From Tulasnella sp. 424 (lineage: Eukaryota > Basidiomycota > Agaricomycetes > Cantharellales > Tulasnellaceae), in the NCBI GenBank assembly GCA_019633425.1, contig WSUB01000253.1, positions 1-44,366 of the forward strand: 44,366 nucleotides of DNA, written 5' to 3'. The notes under the pieces were generated by a model. That model was not told the origin of the DNA. It did not search any database and saw only the letters and a program-made list of their open reading frames with translations. The position numbers and the translations under genes are program-made. Positions 33,890 through 42,364 of this stretch are shown one piece after another. Within the stretch, counting starts at the first letter, position 1. The number at the start of each line of letters is the position of its first letter.

Positions 33890-34006
33890 TTCTGTCTGAC
33901 TCCAGGAGATCAACCGCGAGGTAACTTGACTTTTTAATCAGTCTGACTGTACCTTCATTAACTGGTTACTGATACTCACGGTTATCGGCTTAGGTAGTAA
34001 CTCTCC
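33890..34006 (+). repeat. 117-bp dispersed repeat at the 3' end of NYN-2 (copy 1)
   Basis: Matches 40269-40385 in the same orientation with scattered substitutions only, sharing TCCAGGAGATCAACCGCG, TTGACTTTTTAATCAG and ACTGGTTACTGATACTCACG. On the minus strand it covers the last codons and stop (33990-33992) of the orphan NYN-2 LOTUS exon plus 3' flank, so it is a retained piece of duplicated gene end. Confidence 0.85.
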
Positions 34007-34107
34007 ACATGCTGCTATCGTTCAGCGACACCCAACCTTCCCCATTGTGATGTCTGTTGGATACAATCCCCGACCCTTCGGCAATCTTTACATACTTCCC
34101 AAATTTA
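33990..34107 (-). pseudogene. Orphan LOTUS 3' exon of NYN-2
   Basis: Following a strong branch site (TACTAAC, 34130-34124) and acceptor ACAG, one frame reads KFGKYVKIAEGSGIVSN then GWVSLNDSSMWRVTT and a stop. This is the second half of a LOTUS domain, parallel to RFKPYIGIASKEANIVSI plus GEVSLN in NYN-1. The matching donor is absent: the expected GTAAGG reads ATAAGG around 34169. It is intact as an exon but has no visible way to be joined. Confidence 0.65.
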
Positions 34108-34124
34108 CTGTTCGAAGCTTCGCG

Positions 34125-35232
34125 TTAGTATCGTCTCTCCTGGAAGGCAAGCAGATCTCCTCGCCTTATTTTCAAGTTCGAGTTCTTCAAGTAATCTGGA
34201 TTGCGTTCCTTGACTCGATCCGAGATTTTTGACCATATATGCTCTCGCTCTCCTGTCGATCGAGTTTCCTCCCGCAACGCGGTAATCAAGTCGGCAAAAA
34301 TAGTGATGCTGTGCAAGGGCTGCCCGTCAGATACGCCTGGAGCATTGTTCGGCTGAGGGCCGGTCGCCTCTTCCCGCGTATGTTCCGGTGAGTTAGGACC
34401 GGAGTCTTGACGAGGTGGATCTCGGTCGTTTAGTACTGAAGGCTGCACTGTAAGAAGGTCTGAAAAGGTGCTTGACGACAGCATCGTCGTGGGGCTGGGC
34501 GGCGGTCGAATCCAGCTGTGCTGGCTTGCGGGAGGTTCATTAGCAGCAGCCTCAAAGTTTATGAGCTCTTCGTCCCTTGGGTTTGCATCTCCCCCCAGTC
34601 CAAAGACCGTGTTCCAGGCGAAAACGTTGTTTGCGTGGCCTTGGAGGGCCGCGTCCGCTGTTCCGGGAGGACACAAAAGTCCAACAAGGTGACCTTTGTT
34701 GCGGAGTTCTGAGAGAACGCATGCGAAGTCGGTGTCGCTCGAAATAAATATTACGGCTCCCGGGACAGATGGTGGCTGATCCATAGCGAACGCAAGCATC
34801 TCTACAGTCCTCCTCATCTTATCCACCGTGCTGCCCCTTTCTTCCGATATCTGAGTGATTTCCGAGTCAGCGCGATTGGCCCATCATTCGCTATCTCTAC
34901 GCGCGATCACCATAACATTCGAGTCCCGAAGCTCCGACCGTAACGTCTCCGCGGGAGGAGAGGTAAAGTACACCTTGAACGAGAATATCGATCGGCTGTA
35001 CGTGTGGGCCAAGTCCCTAACTTTGCGAACAAATGCTGTTCCAGATATCCCATTTGGAGGGGGGCACAGCTATCGCAAACTCGCCTCACGTGAGTTGGCA
35101 GAATGCCCCACATGGCTGAAAACGACAAACCTCGTAATCCCAGAAAACGGCAGTTTTGCGTTCCTCTGTATAATTCATTTGCATAGAGAATGGATCGGAC
35201 TCGAGATGATTTATGAGAGGTGCGGAAAGCAT
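34125..35232 (-). CDS. NYN-2: NYN-domain protein with truncated LOTUS domain
   Basis: Exons 35232-35131, 35069-34911 and 34850-34125 give 328 residues. The N-terminus (LINHLESDPFSMQMN) resembles NYN-1. The NYN domain has KTAVFWDYE, LCPPPNGISGTAFVRKVRDL, VDKMRRTVEMLAFAM and IFISSDTDFACVLSEL, with the acidic residues present. The linker is S/P/N-rich without QTVPPSY repeats. The C-terminus starts a LOTUS domain (ITIFADLITALREE, ISDRVKERNPDYLKNSNLK) but runs into what should be intron and stops at ERRY. The domain is therefore about half length unless a noncanonical donor joins the exon at 34107-33990. First gene from the left of the minus-strand array. Confidence 0.72.
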
Positions 35233-35908
35233 GGCGGTGATTGAATGATCGCAGTGACAACACGACGGCGATAGGACTTTCGAGTCCGATCCAGCGCCTG
35301 ACGACTACAGCGTGGTGAGACTGTACAAAAGATTGGAGCACGGTCCACTGAGAATGCTGTCAATAATTTATGTCAAGTTCAACCCCAAAACCGTCGAAGC
35401 GGTTAATGGCGCTGGCCGGGATAGCCACGGGTGAGTCGTGCAGCCTGTACAATCTTCGACCGAGCACTACGAGTCTGCTCGGCAGCCATGAAGTGGGCTC
35501 ATCAGGATTTTGTAGTGACCTAGAATCTACCGGTTCAATTCTTGCCGTGGTGTGGCCATAACAGCGGGACCTGAAACGACGTATCAAAGACAAGGATGAG
35601 GTGGTGCGGTGAAGATGAGACCGGAGGACGTCCGGACCCAGACTGTTTGTGGATGCTTGCAACCAGATTTAACCTCTCCGATTTTTGGTATCAAATTCGA
35701 TGATGGTACTGTCGGGGCTAAGATTTGACGGAAATAATTGTCATCATCGCTAAAATCAGGCTGCACATAAGCCCAGAAGAAAGGCTCTTAATGCAACAGA
35801 CCACTACATTTCTACTGGGTCACGATAAAATACAGCCCAACCGAACTAAAACAAGATAGAATTATTAGAATGCCGAGATATCCTGGCTCGATCCACTTAG
35901 TGACGATT
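35233..35908. other. Intergenic between NYN-3 and NYN-2, nothing recognised
   Basis: Presumed promoter of NYN-2 and 3' flank of NYN-3. Open frames here lack domains. Unlike the other array spacers it shows no clear match to the arm-type spacer. Confidence 0.5.
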
Positions 35909-37188
35909 TCAGCGCCATAGGTTGAGCGACACTGTTTCGCGACCCGCAGGAACGAACGACAGTTGGACAATCCCACAACTCTGGGCTAGCTCCATGTATT
36001 GCTTGAAGCGCCTGGAGGTATATTGTAAGTGAAAAATCTCAGAATATCTACCGGAGAGCCCAATTCACTCACCCGACCCCAGCCTCGGCAAGAATGTGTG
36101 GATCACGCTTGATTAGACCTTCGGAAACCATGCCCCACAATGAATTGGGGTATCCCGTCAACTTGAGAGCCTCCAGTTCAGCTACGAGATCTTCGAAGAT
36201 CGGAGAAATGGAGGGAGCTGAGTACGTCTGATCGCTAGTGGTTGATCGTGGAGGTATGATGGGAGATGGTGATGGAGACGCAGACCATTCTTCTGCCGGG
36301 ACGCTCGGCAGAGGCGGGAATTCCAAGTCGTAACGACTAAAGGTCTTCGGCTTGCTTGAGATTGCAATACTACCTCATGTATTAACTATCTTCCAGTCGG
36401 AATCCTCTCCATCTTTTTCGTCGTTTTTAGCCTCCGAACCTTGAGGCTGTTCGACAGGCTCGACGAGTGCGGTGGAGTCCACGGTCGAAACCCCGATCTC
36501 GACTACTTCAGTCTTTCGAGGAGGTAGATTTAAGACGGTTTCCCAGTCTAAAACATCTGCCAGGAGAGGCAAGTTCGAGTGGAGACATCCCGCGGGTGCT
36601 AGTAGCTTGACAGAGTAGCCCCGGTTTTGGAGGGTCGAAATGGCGTAGGAATAGTCTCGGTCACCCGAAATGAGGAGTACCGTTGTTGTGAGAGGCCTGT
36701 CGAGTGCGTAGAATATCATGTCGATGATTATCGTCTTGTCGACGACATCTTTCCTGCCGTTATGGGGGCAATCTCGGAGCTGTACACATTCGAACACAAA
36801 AGGAGGTTCATGACTAGCGCTGAGAAAACGGCACAATGGAACGAGGCACATCACATACCTTAACACCAGAGACAGAAAGTTCCTGCTTTAGGATGGAATT
36901 TGAGCTGTTGGACCAGTAAGAATATGCCTCGAAGTGGTCGATTGTGCCGAAGCGCAGAGCGGCTTTCCGGATCATCTTCACGGCCGTGAAACCTGACATT
37001 CCATTTGGAACGGGGCAGTTCTTTCTCAGACCAAGAGGCCGGCACTCGGTGAGTTTGGTTGGGCCAAATAGTCGATCAAGGTGTGAACTAACCTCATAGT
37101 CCCAAACAATGATCACCTTCCCTCTGGGCATGGCGGGACGACCAAAGTTGAAGTTACCATCGTCAAAGGGGTTGGAATACGAGGCCAT
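35909..37188 (-). CDS. NYN-3: NYN-LOTUS protein with intact LOTUS domain
   Basis: Exons 37188-37093, 37020-36859, 36779 to about 36385, about 36350-36073 and 36011-35909. The exon 3/4 junction is unresolved: GTTAAT near 36386 with an acceptor near 36350 would be a very short intron. NYN domain: KVIIVWDYE, NCPVPNGMSGFTAVKMIRKA, VDKTIIIDMIFYAL and LLISGDRDYSYAISTL. The linker is short and holds no QTVPPSY repeats. LOTUS domain: ISPIFEDLVAELEALKLTGY, DPHILAEAGVG, intron (GTGAGT...CTCCAG), RFKQYMELAQSCGIVQL, ending VSLNLWR. With NYN-1 it is one of two members whose single LOTUS domain is fully encoded by a normal intron. Confidence 0.75.
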
Positions 37189-37264
37189 GTGATGTTATGA
37201 CCGAGAGCAAGTGGGGAGAGGGATGCGTCAAGTGCTCGAGGGCTTTCAAGAGCACTTGTGCAGG

Positions 37265-37830
37265 GTCGCTTCGGCCTGGTTGAAACCACGTTTCCCGATT
37301 TACAAATTTGCCGCGCGGCAAACCAGATGCAGTGCAACATGTGTATAAATCTCGGACGAAAGATACACTAAAAGAATTTTAGCAGTGCCCGTATAGCTAT
37401 ATAGGGTTGCTAGCCTTGCTGAGGGAGTATTATGGTGGCCTCCCTTTATTATGTTTGAACCCATGAGAATCGAGGGCGAGCGATGTCAAGCTCCTGAATG
37501 GCGTAACCGTTATAATGGTGAGACAGCCACCATAAGCGAGCAACCGAACTCTTCGAGCGTCTTTATCGACGATTAGATCAGCAACCTAGGTCTGTATTCC
37601 CCAACACGGCAGAGTACCCTTGCACAGGGGTCTTTGCTACTCGTCCAGATTTTTCAGCCGGACGCAAGCTTTGAAAACAAACTATCCAATCGCAGTTTAA
37701 AATACACGTGGTTTGGTGCTAACAAAAACGGTAGACTCTAGACAATTCGAAGCGGGATCGTAGTCCATTCCCGGGTAACCGCATCACATATATACTGACG
37801 TACGTCCGTCTCTTGAATATCCGCAAAAGT
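37265..37830 (-). repeat. Array spacer repeat between NYN-4 and NYN-3
   Basis: Colinear with 42570-43048 of the right arm and, inverted, with 1319-1800 of the left arm. Shared landmarks are GCCTTGCTGAGGGAG, ATGAGAATCGAGG, CCAGCCGGACGCAAG and ACTATCCAATCGC. It is more diverged from the arms than the arms are from each other, so this duplication is older. It includes the 3' flank of NYN-4 and probably the promoter of NYN-3. Confidence 0.8.
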
Positions 37831-37834
37831 CTCA

Positions 37835-37945
37835 CTACATCCTTAGAATGACTTTTATTCTTCCGATACGATCAGGCTGACGACGCTGAAGCTCTACGAC
37901 ACCCTCCTTCTCAGCGAGGTACAAGTATTCAGGCCATTCCTACGA
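37835..37945 (-). pseudogene. Remnant LOTUS exon downstream of NYN-4
   Basis: Reads EWPEYLYLAEKEGVVELQRR then QPDRIGRIKVILRM and TAG, nearly the same as the exon that completes LOTUS 1 in NYN-L and NYN-R. It follows GATGGTTTCTCGTAG, the acceptor seen in those genes. The first LOTUS exon and donor are deleted, and one base is missing at the exon start, so it cannot be used in frame. Confidence 0.7.
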
Positions 37946-37952
37946 GAAACCA

Positions 37953-39600
37953 TCAGTGAGCGGGATACTGAACTACGGAAGCTCCAAATCCGGGTTGGCT
38001 GCTCCCTCCACCGTGGCTGGGGGACGCAGTCTGGGGCTGCTGAATTGAGGAAGCTCCAATTCCGGGCTGGTTGCTCCCTCTACTATAGCTCGGGGGCGCA
38101 GTATGGGGCTGTTGGTCGAAGGATGCCCCATTTCCGGGTTGGATGCCCCCTCCGCCGTAGTTGTGGACCTCCGTATGCGGCTGCTGAATTGAGAATGCTC
38201 CAATTCCGTGTTGTAAGCTCCCTTCACCATAGCTCGGGGGCACAGTCTGGGGCTGTCGAATGATGGAACCCCAAAATCTGGGCTGGCTGCTCCATCCGAC
38301 ATAGCTGGGGGGGACTATCTGGCGCTGTTGAATAGAAGAGACTCCAAATAAAGACTGGCTCCTCGCTCTGACATAGCTGAAGGGCACAGTCTGGGACCAC
38401 GTCGGGAGGGAGGCGGACGGTAAGGGAGGCGATCGAAGTCTTTCCTCCTCCTGCTGCTCTTGAGCTCGTGCAGAGAGCAGCTCAAGAGGAACGACATTTG
38501 AAGGTAACGCAGGCTGTGCTGGAGTCCACATAGGGGGGATTTCAGCGGGAGCTGAAGTAGCGACGGACTCGCTTTGGGGCAGAGTGGGGAGCGCTGGTTC
38601 TCCGGAATCCCTTTCGTCGTCTGTCTCCACCAGCACTTGCACTATCTTTTCTGGTTCTACTTGCGGCTGAACCGTCTCTTCTACTTCCGTTTCCACCTCC
38701 ACTTGCGCTTGAGCTGTCTCGTCCGCATCCGCTTTCACGCCTACTTGCACTTGGGCGGTCTCTCCGGTTTCCATTTCCTCCTCCTCCCCCCCTTCTGCGT
38801 CTGCGTCCTCGCATTCAGGCTCGTCTTCGTCTGCCTCTCCCTCCTCCTTCTCTGTTTCTTCTTCTTCGCCTCTAGTCAATGCGCTGAGATCTACCAACTC
38901 CGTTGGCGGCAGATCGGATTTAAAAATGGAGTTCCAATCCAGAAGGTCCGCAAGAGCTTGAAGATTAGAATGGAGGGTTCCGGTGGGGGCGACCAGCTTC
39001 ACGGGATAGCCCCGGTTCCGGAGAGTTGAGATCGCGTAGGCGTGGTCTCTGTCGGCCGAAATCAGGAGAACGGTAGTCGTTCGTGGGCGTTCGAGTGCGT
39101 AGACCATCATGTCAACTACGATGGCCTTGTCGACTGTGCCGATCCACCCCTTCTTCGGGCAGTCCCTGAGCTTTACACGTTCAAACCACACGAGGGACCT
39201 CCCACGTCAGAGGGCGAACATACGGCAATGAAGAAATAATGAGCGGCCTACCTTTACGCCTGAGATGGAAAGGTCATTCTTGATATTAGTGCCTGCATTG
39301 CTCGACCAGTCACAGTACGCTTCGAACTGGTCTATCGTGCCGAACTTGAGGGCAGCTTCGCGGATGTTGCGAATCGCCGATAGCCCAGAAACTCCTTTCG
39401 GAACAGGGCAATTCTGAGTTATAGCAAGAATAACAATAACGGAACTGTTATGTGTCTCGTTCTAGATAGGTACTGGGTTGACTAGAAAGATGACGAACCT
39501 CGTAATCCCATAAAACGATGACTTTACGCGTAGGAGTCTTCGTAAAACGGCCGAAGCCTAAAGGATCCGCGTGAAGTATATTTTGGCCAGAGGGGCTCAT
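37953..39600 (-). CDS. NYN-4: NYN protein with long repeat linker and deleted LOTUS domain
   Basis: Exons 39600-39499, 39413-39252 and 39170-37953 give 493 residues. NYN domain: RKVIVLWDYE, NCPVPKGVSGLSAIRNIREA, DCPKKGWIGTVDKAIVVDMM and VLLISADRDHAYAISTLRNR. Then comes an acidic region (EEETEKEEGEADEDE) and an imperfect Q/V/E repeat (AQVQVGVKADADETAQ...). Six units of the roughly 24-residue QTVPPSYGGGSSQPGFGAS repeat follow, and the protein stops at VVQYPAH. In NYN-L and NYN-R the same point continues as PARDVPPKF into LOTUS 1. The junction CCCGCTC-ACTGATGG near 37960 shows a clean deletion of the first LOTUS exon and the start of its intron. The NYN part looks functional, so the protein may act without LOTUS. 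Confidence 0.8.
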
Positions 39601-39656
39601 TAGCTGCTTGGAGTGAAGTTGGTATGGATGGGAAAGCTGGATGAAGTTCGGGCCTC

Positions 39657-39693
39657 TTTTTATGTAGCGTCGATGCCTGCAGGTTTCCACGTG
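39657..39693 (-). promoter_or_regulatory. Promoter elements of NYN-4: TATA-like and CACGTG E-box
   Basis: On the minus strand a CACGTG palindrome (39693-39688) lies 88 bases before the ATG. It is followed by CATAAAAA (39664-39657) next to GAGGCCCGAAC. The same elements in the same order and spacing precede NYN-5. Confidence 0.5.
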
Positions 39694-39974
39694 CGTGTTG
39701 TCACCCATACACTTACGCATGCGACACGAAACGGGACTTGCAGAACGTCTGATTAAGCCAGTTAACTAGAGAGTAAGACTTAGTTTGTTGCTCTCGAGCA
39801 AGTTCTAGGATCCTTCAGAGAGGTCGTGGCAGTTCAATGATTGAGTCCAGGAACATCGAGCATTGATAAGTAGACTGGATTGGTCGGTGTTGGGAGCTGA
39901 ACGCGAGGAACTTCCTTCAGAGTCGCAGAGTAGCAAAGACGATTAGCCTATGTGGCTAGTGGATATTTATTGTA

Positions 39975-40165
39975 CGTCTCCCGATTTGAAATTTTGCCGG
40001 GCGTCAAATCGAGTGCGGTGCAGCGTGCATCTAAACCTTGGGTGAAAGATACACCAAGAGAAAAGAATCAGTGTTCATAGGGTTGCTAGCACTGCTGAGG
40101 AGAGGTTATATATACTAGTTTCCCTTTATTTTTGATGTCAAGGCTTCCGAAGGGCCGAACCCTGG
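39975..40165 (-). repeat. Partial, diverged array spacer between NYN-5 and NYN-4
   Basis: Resembles 37300-37450 and 42595-42740: GATTTGAAATTTTGCCGGGCG, GTGCAGCGTGC and GGGTTGCTAGCACTGCTGAGG match the shared spacer landmarks. Similarity stops about 40165. The rest of 39694-40268 shows nothing else. Confidence 0.6.
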
Positions 40166-40268
40166 TAGAGGGTACCATATTCACTAGAAGTAAGCAAGAG
40201 GGAGCTCTTCCAGCCGCCTTTCTTGAGCATTATATCAACAGCCTAAGTCTGGCTTTGTAACACCGTCC

Positions 40269-40385
40269 TTTCTGTATGACTCCAGGAGATCAACCGCGGG
40301 GTACCTTGACTTTTTAATCAGCCGGACTGTACCTTCATTGACTGGTTACTGATACTCACGGACATCGGCTTAGGAGGTAACGACA
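40269..40385 (+). repeat. 117-bp dispersed repeat (copy 2) at the 3' end of the old NYN-5 LOTUS module
   Basis: Same element as 33890-34006. On the minus strand it includes the stop (40372-40370) that ended the fossil LOTUS frame plus the 3' flank. Confidence 0.85.
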
Positions 40386-40650
40386 AGCTTTACCATATCC
40401 TCTTTCTCAGCGACGAGACATCAGCCAGTCGCTCCAGTTCAACCGGGCACGTTCTTTATGGTAGCGGCCACTTATTTTACACCCGCTTTGTTTGGAACGA
40501 ATGAAATGGGAGCCGTGTGTACACGCGTAAACAGGCGGCACTCGGTACTGGAGAGCCTTCAGCTTTCATGGTTTCTAGTTCTTGTACAAATGTTAAGAAC
40601 TTGGGTGATGCTTGGTGGACAGGTTGTTCGAGTGCGCGAAACATAGGCCT
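40370..40650 (-). pseudogene. Fossil LOTUS module downstream of NYN-5
   Basis: Minus strand frames read SPKFLTFVQELETMKAEGSP (40600 region), decayed sequence, then AGVK at about 40480. After a shrunken intron come WSDWLM and AEKEDMVKLVVTS with a frameshift between them. These match both halves of the LOTUS domain of NYN-L. The donor that reads GTGAGC in NYN-L reads ATAAGT here. It lies after the NYN-5 stop and is not part of the present gene. Confidence 0.65.
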
Positions 40651-40755
40651 ATATCCGTCCTCACGTCTTCGTTTGAATCCAGCTATTTACAGAACCCTAA
40701 AAGCTAACTTTTCATAGTTTATGTCTGCTTTTCTATAACAAGACCTAAGTTCCCG

Positions 40756-42269
40756 TCACACGCCCTGGAATTTGGAAAGCCAGCTTTTCTTCAGTCCGTC
40801 TTCTACTGCATAGTAGGTCTTGACGTTCTTGTTCTTGTGCGACGTTCCAATCGACTTGACCAGCAGACCTAATTGAACACTTTCTTCCAAAGCTGCCGTC
40901 ACTTTTCTGATGGCGACATATGTTAGCCTCGGCGTGTTCATTGCAGCAGGGTTCAACATACTCAGTATCCTTCCATTTCTTGAAATCTCGGCGGTGGAGA
41001 TGGTATCCGATTGATTCCTGTGGCCAACCTCGAGGTTTACCCGCTTGGACAGCCGCGTCCAGCATATCACGCAGGCGTTCAGGGACATCTGAAACGCCCG
41101 GGCATTTTATTCTGGCTTGCATGGTCTCCATGGCTGCTGACTCCGGCGCATTGGCGACAGGACTCCGAGAAACAGCGATCGCGACTTTGGGATCGGTTTT
41201 GAGATATGTACCCGACGTAGTGGAAGTAATAGGAACATTGGGCTGGGTGGCACTCGCTGGTTCTTCTGAATCCGCTTCTTCATCTGTTTCCACCAGCACT
41301 TGCGCTTTCTCTTTCGCTTCTACTTGAAACCGGGCTATCTCTTCCACTACCGTTTCCACTCCTACCTGCCCTTGACCTGTCTTATCCGCTTCCGCTTCCA
41401 CTCCAACTTGCACTTGGGTCTTCTCTTCCGTTTCCGTTCTCTCCTCCTCCCCCTTTGCGTCTTCATCTTCGTCTTCGCCCACATCTTCGCCTTCGTCTTC
41501 GCTTGTCTCCTCCTCCTCCTCTGTTTCTTCCCCTTCACCTCCAGCCAAACCGCTGAGATCAACCAACTCCGTTGGCGGCGGGTCGGATCTAAAGATCGAA
41601 TTCCAATCCAGAAGGTCCGCAAAAACCTGAAGGCCCGAATGGAGGGTTCCGGTGGGGGCGACAAGTTTCACCGGATAACCCCGGTTTCGGAGGGTTGAGA
41701 TCGCATAGGCGTGATCTTTGTCGCCCGAAATCAGGAGAACGGTGGTCATTCGTGGACGTTCGAGTGCGTAAACCATCATGTCAACTACGATGGCCTTGTC
41801 GACTGTGCCGATCCAACCCTTCTTCGGGCAGTCCCTGAGCTTTACACATTCAAACCATACGAGGGACCTCCCACGTTAGAGGACGAATACAAGACAGCAA
41901 AGCAGAAAACGAGCCGCCCACCTTTACGCCTGAGATGGAAAGATCATTCTTGATATTACTACCTGATTTGTTCGACCAGTCACAGTACGCCTCGAACTGG
42001 TCAATTGGGCCGAACTTGAGGGCGGCCTCGCGGATGTTGCGAATGGCCGACAGTCCAGAAACCCCGTTCGGAACAGGGCAATTCTATATTATAGTAAATA
42101 ATAATAATAAAGGAGCTCCTATGCGTATCGTCAGGATAATTACTAGACTGACTAGAAGACGAACCTCGTAATCCCATAAAACAATTACTTTACGCTCACT
42201 GGGAATGTTCACAAACCGGCCGAAGCCGAAAGGATCCGCATCGAGTACGTCTTGACCAGAGGAGTTCAT
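40756..42269 (-). CDS. NYN-5: NYN protein with a replaced C-terminal winged-helix-like domain
   Basis: Exons 42269-42165, 42083-41922, 41839-40962 and 40906-40756 sum to 1296 bases, 431 residues. NYN domain: RKVIVLWDYE, NCPVPNGVSGLSAIRNIREA, VDKAIVVDMMVYALERP and VLLISGDKDHAYAISTLRNR. The linker is strongly acidic (EETEEEEETSEDEGEDVGED) followed by Q/V/E repeats like NYN-4 and QVLVETDEE, then unrelated sequence instead of QTVPPSY repeats. The C-terminus reads VPERLRDMLDAAVQAGKPRG, WKDTEKVTAALEESVQLGLL and KNKNVKTYYAVEDGLK. This resembles a small winged-helix domain but not the LOTUS of its neighbours. Exon 4 was chosen because GTATGT...CATCAG (55 nt, GCTAAC branch) joins in frame and keeps the helix VTAALEESVQLG open. 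Confidence 0.75.
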
Positions 42270-42324
42270 TAGTTACCTGGAGCGGAGTTAGTAGGGATAG
42301 AAAATCTGGATGAGGTTCGGGCCT

Positions 42325-42363
42325 CTTATATGGTGAGCGTTATTGCCTGCAGGGTTCCACGTG
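42325..42363 (-). promoter_or_regulatory. Promoter elements of NYN-5: TATA-like and CACGTG E-box
   Basis: CACGTG (42363-42358) is 89 bases before the ATG, followed by CCATATAAG (42333-42325) and GAGGCCCGAAC. This mirrors the NYN-4 promoter almost base for base in layout. Confidence 0.5.
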
Positions 42364-42364
42364 C

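Noticed and set aside
34100..34180. U12-type (AT-AC) intron in NYN-2
   Set aside because: Donor lacks ATATCC and the intron ends in AG with a standard TACTAAC branch; a mutated GT donor is simpler.
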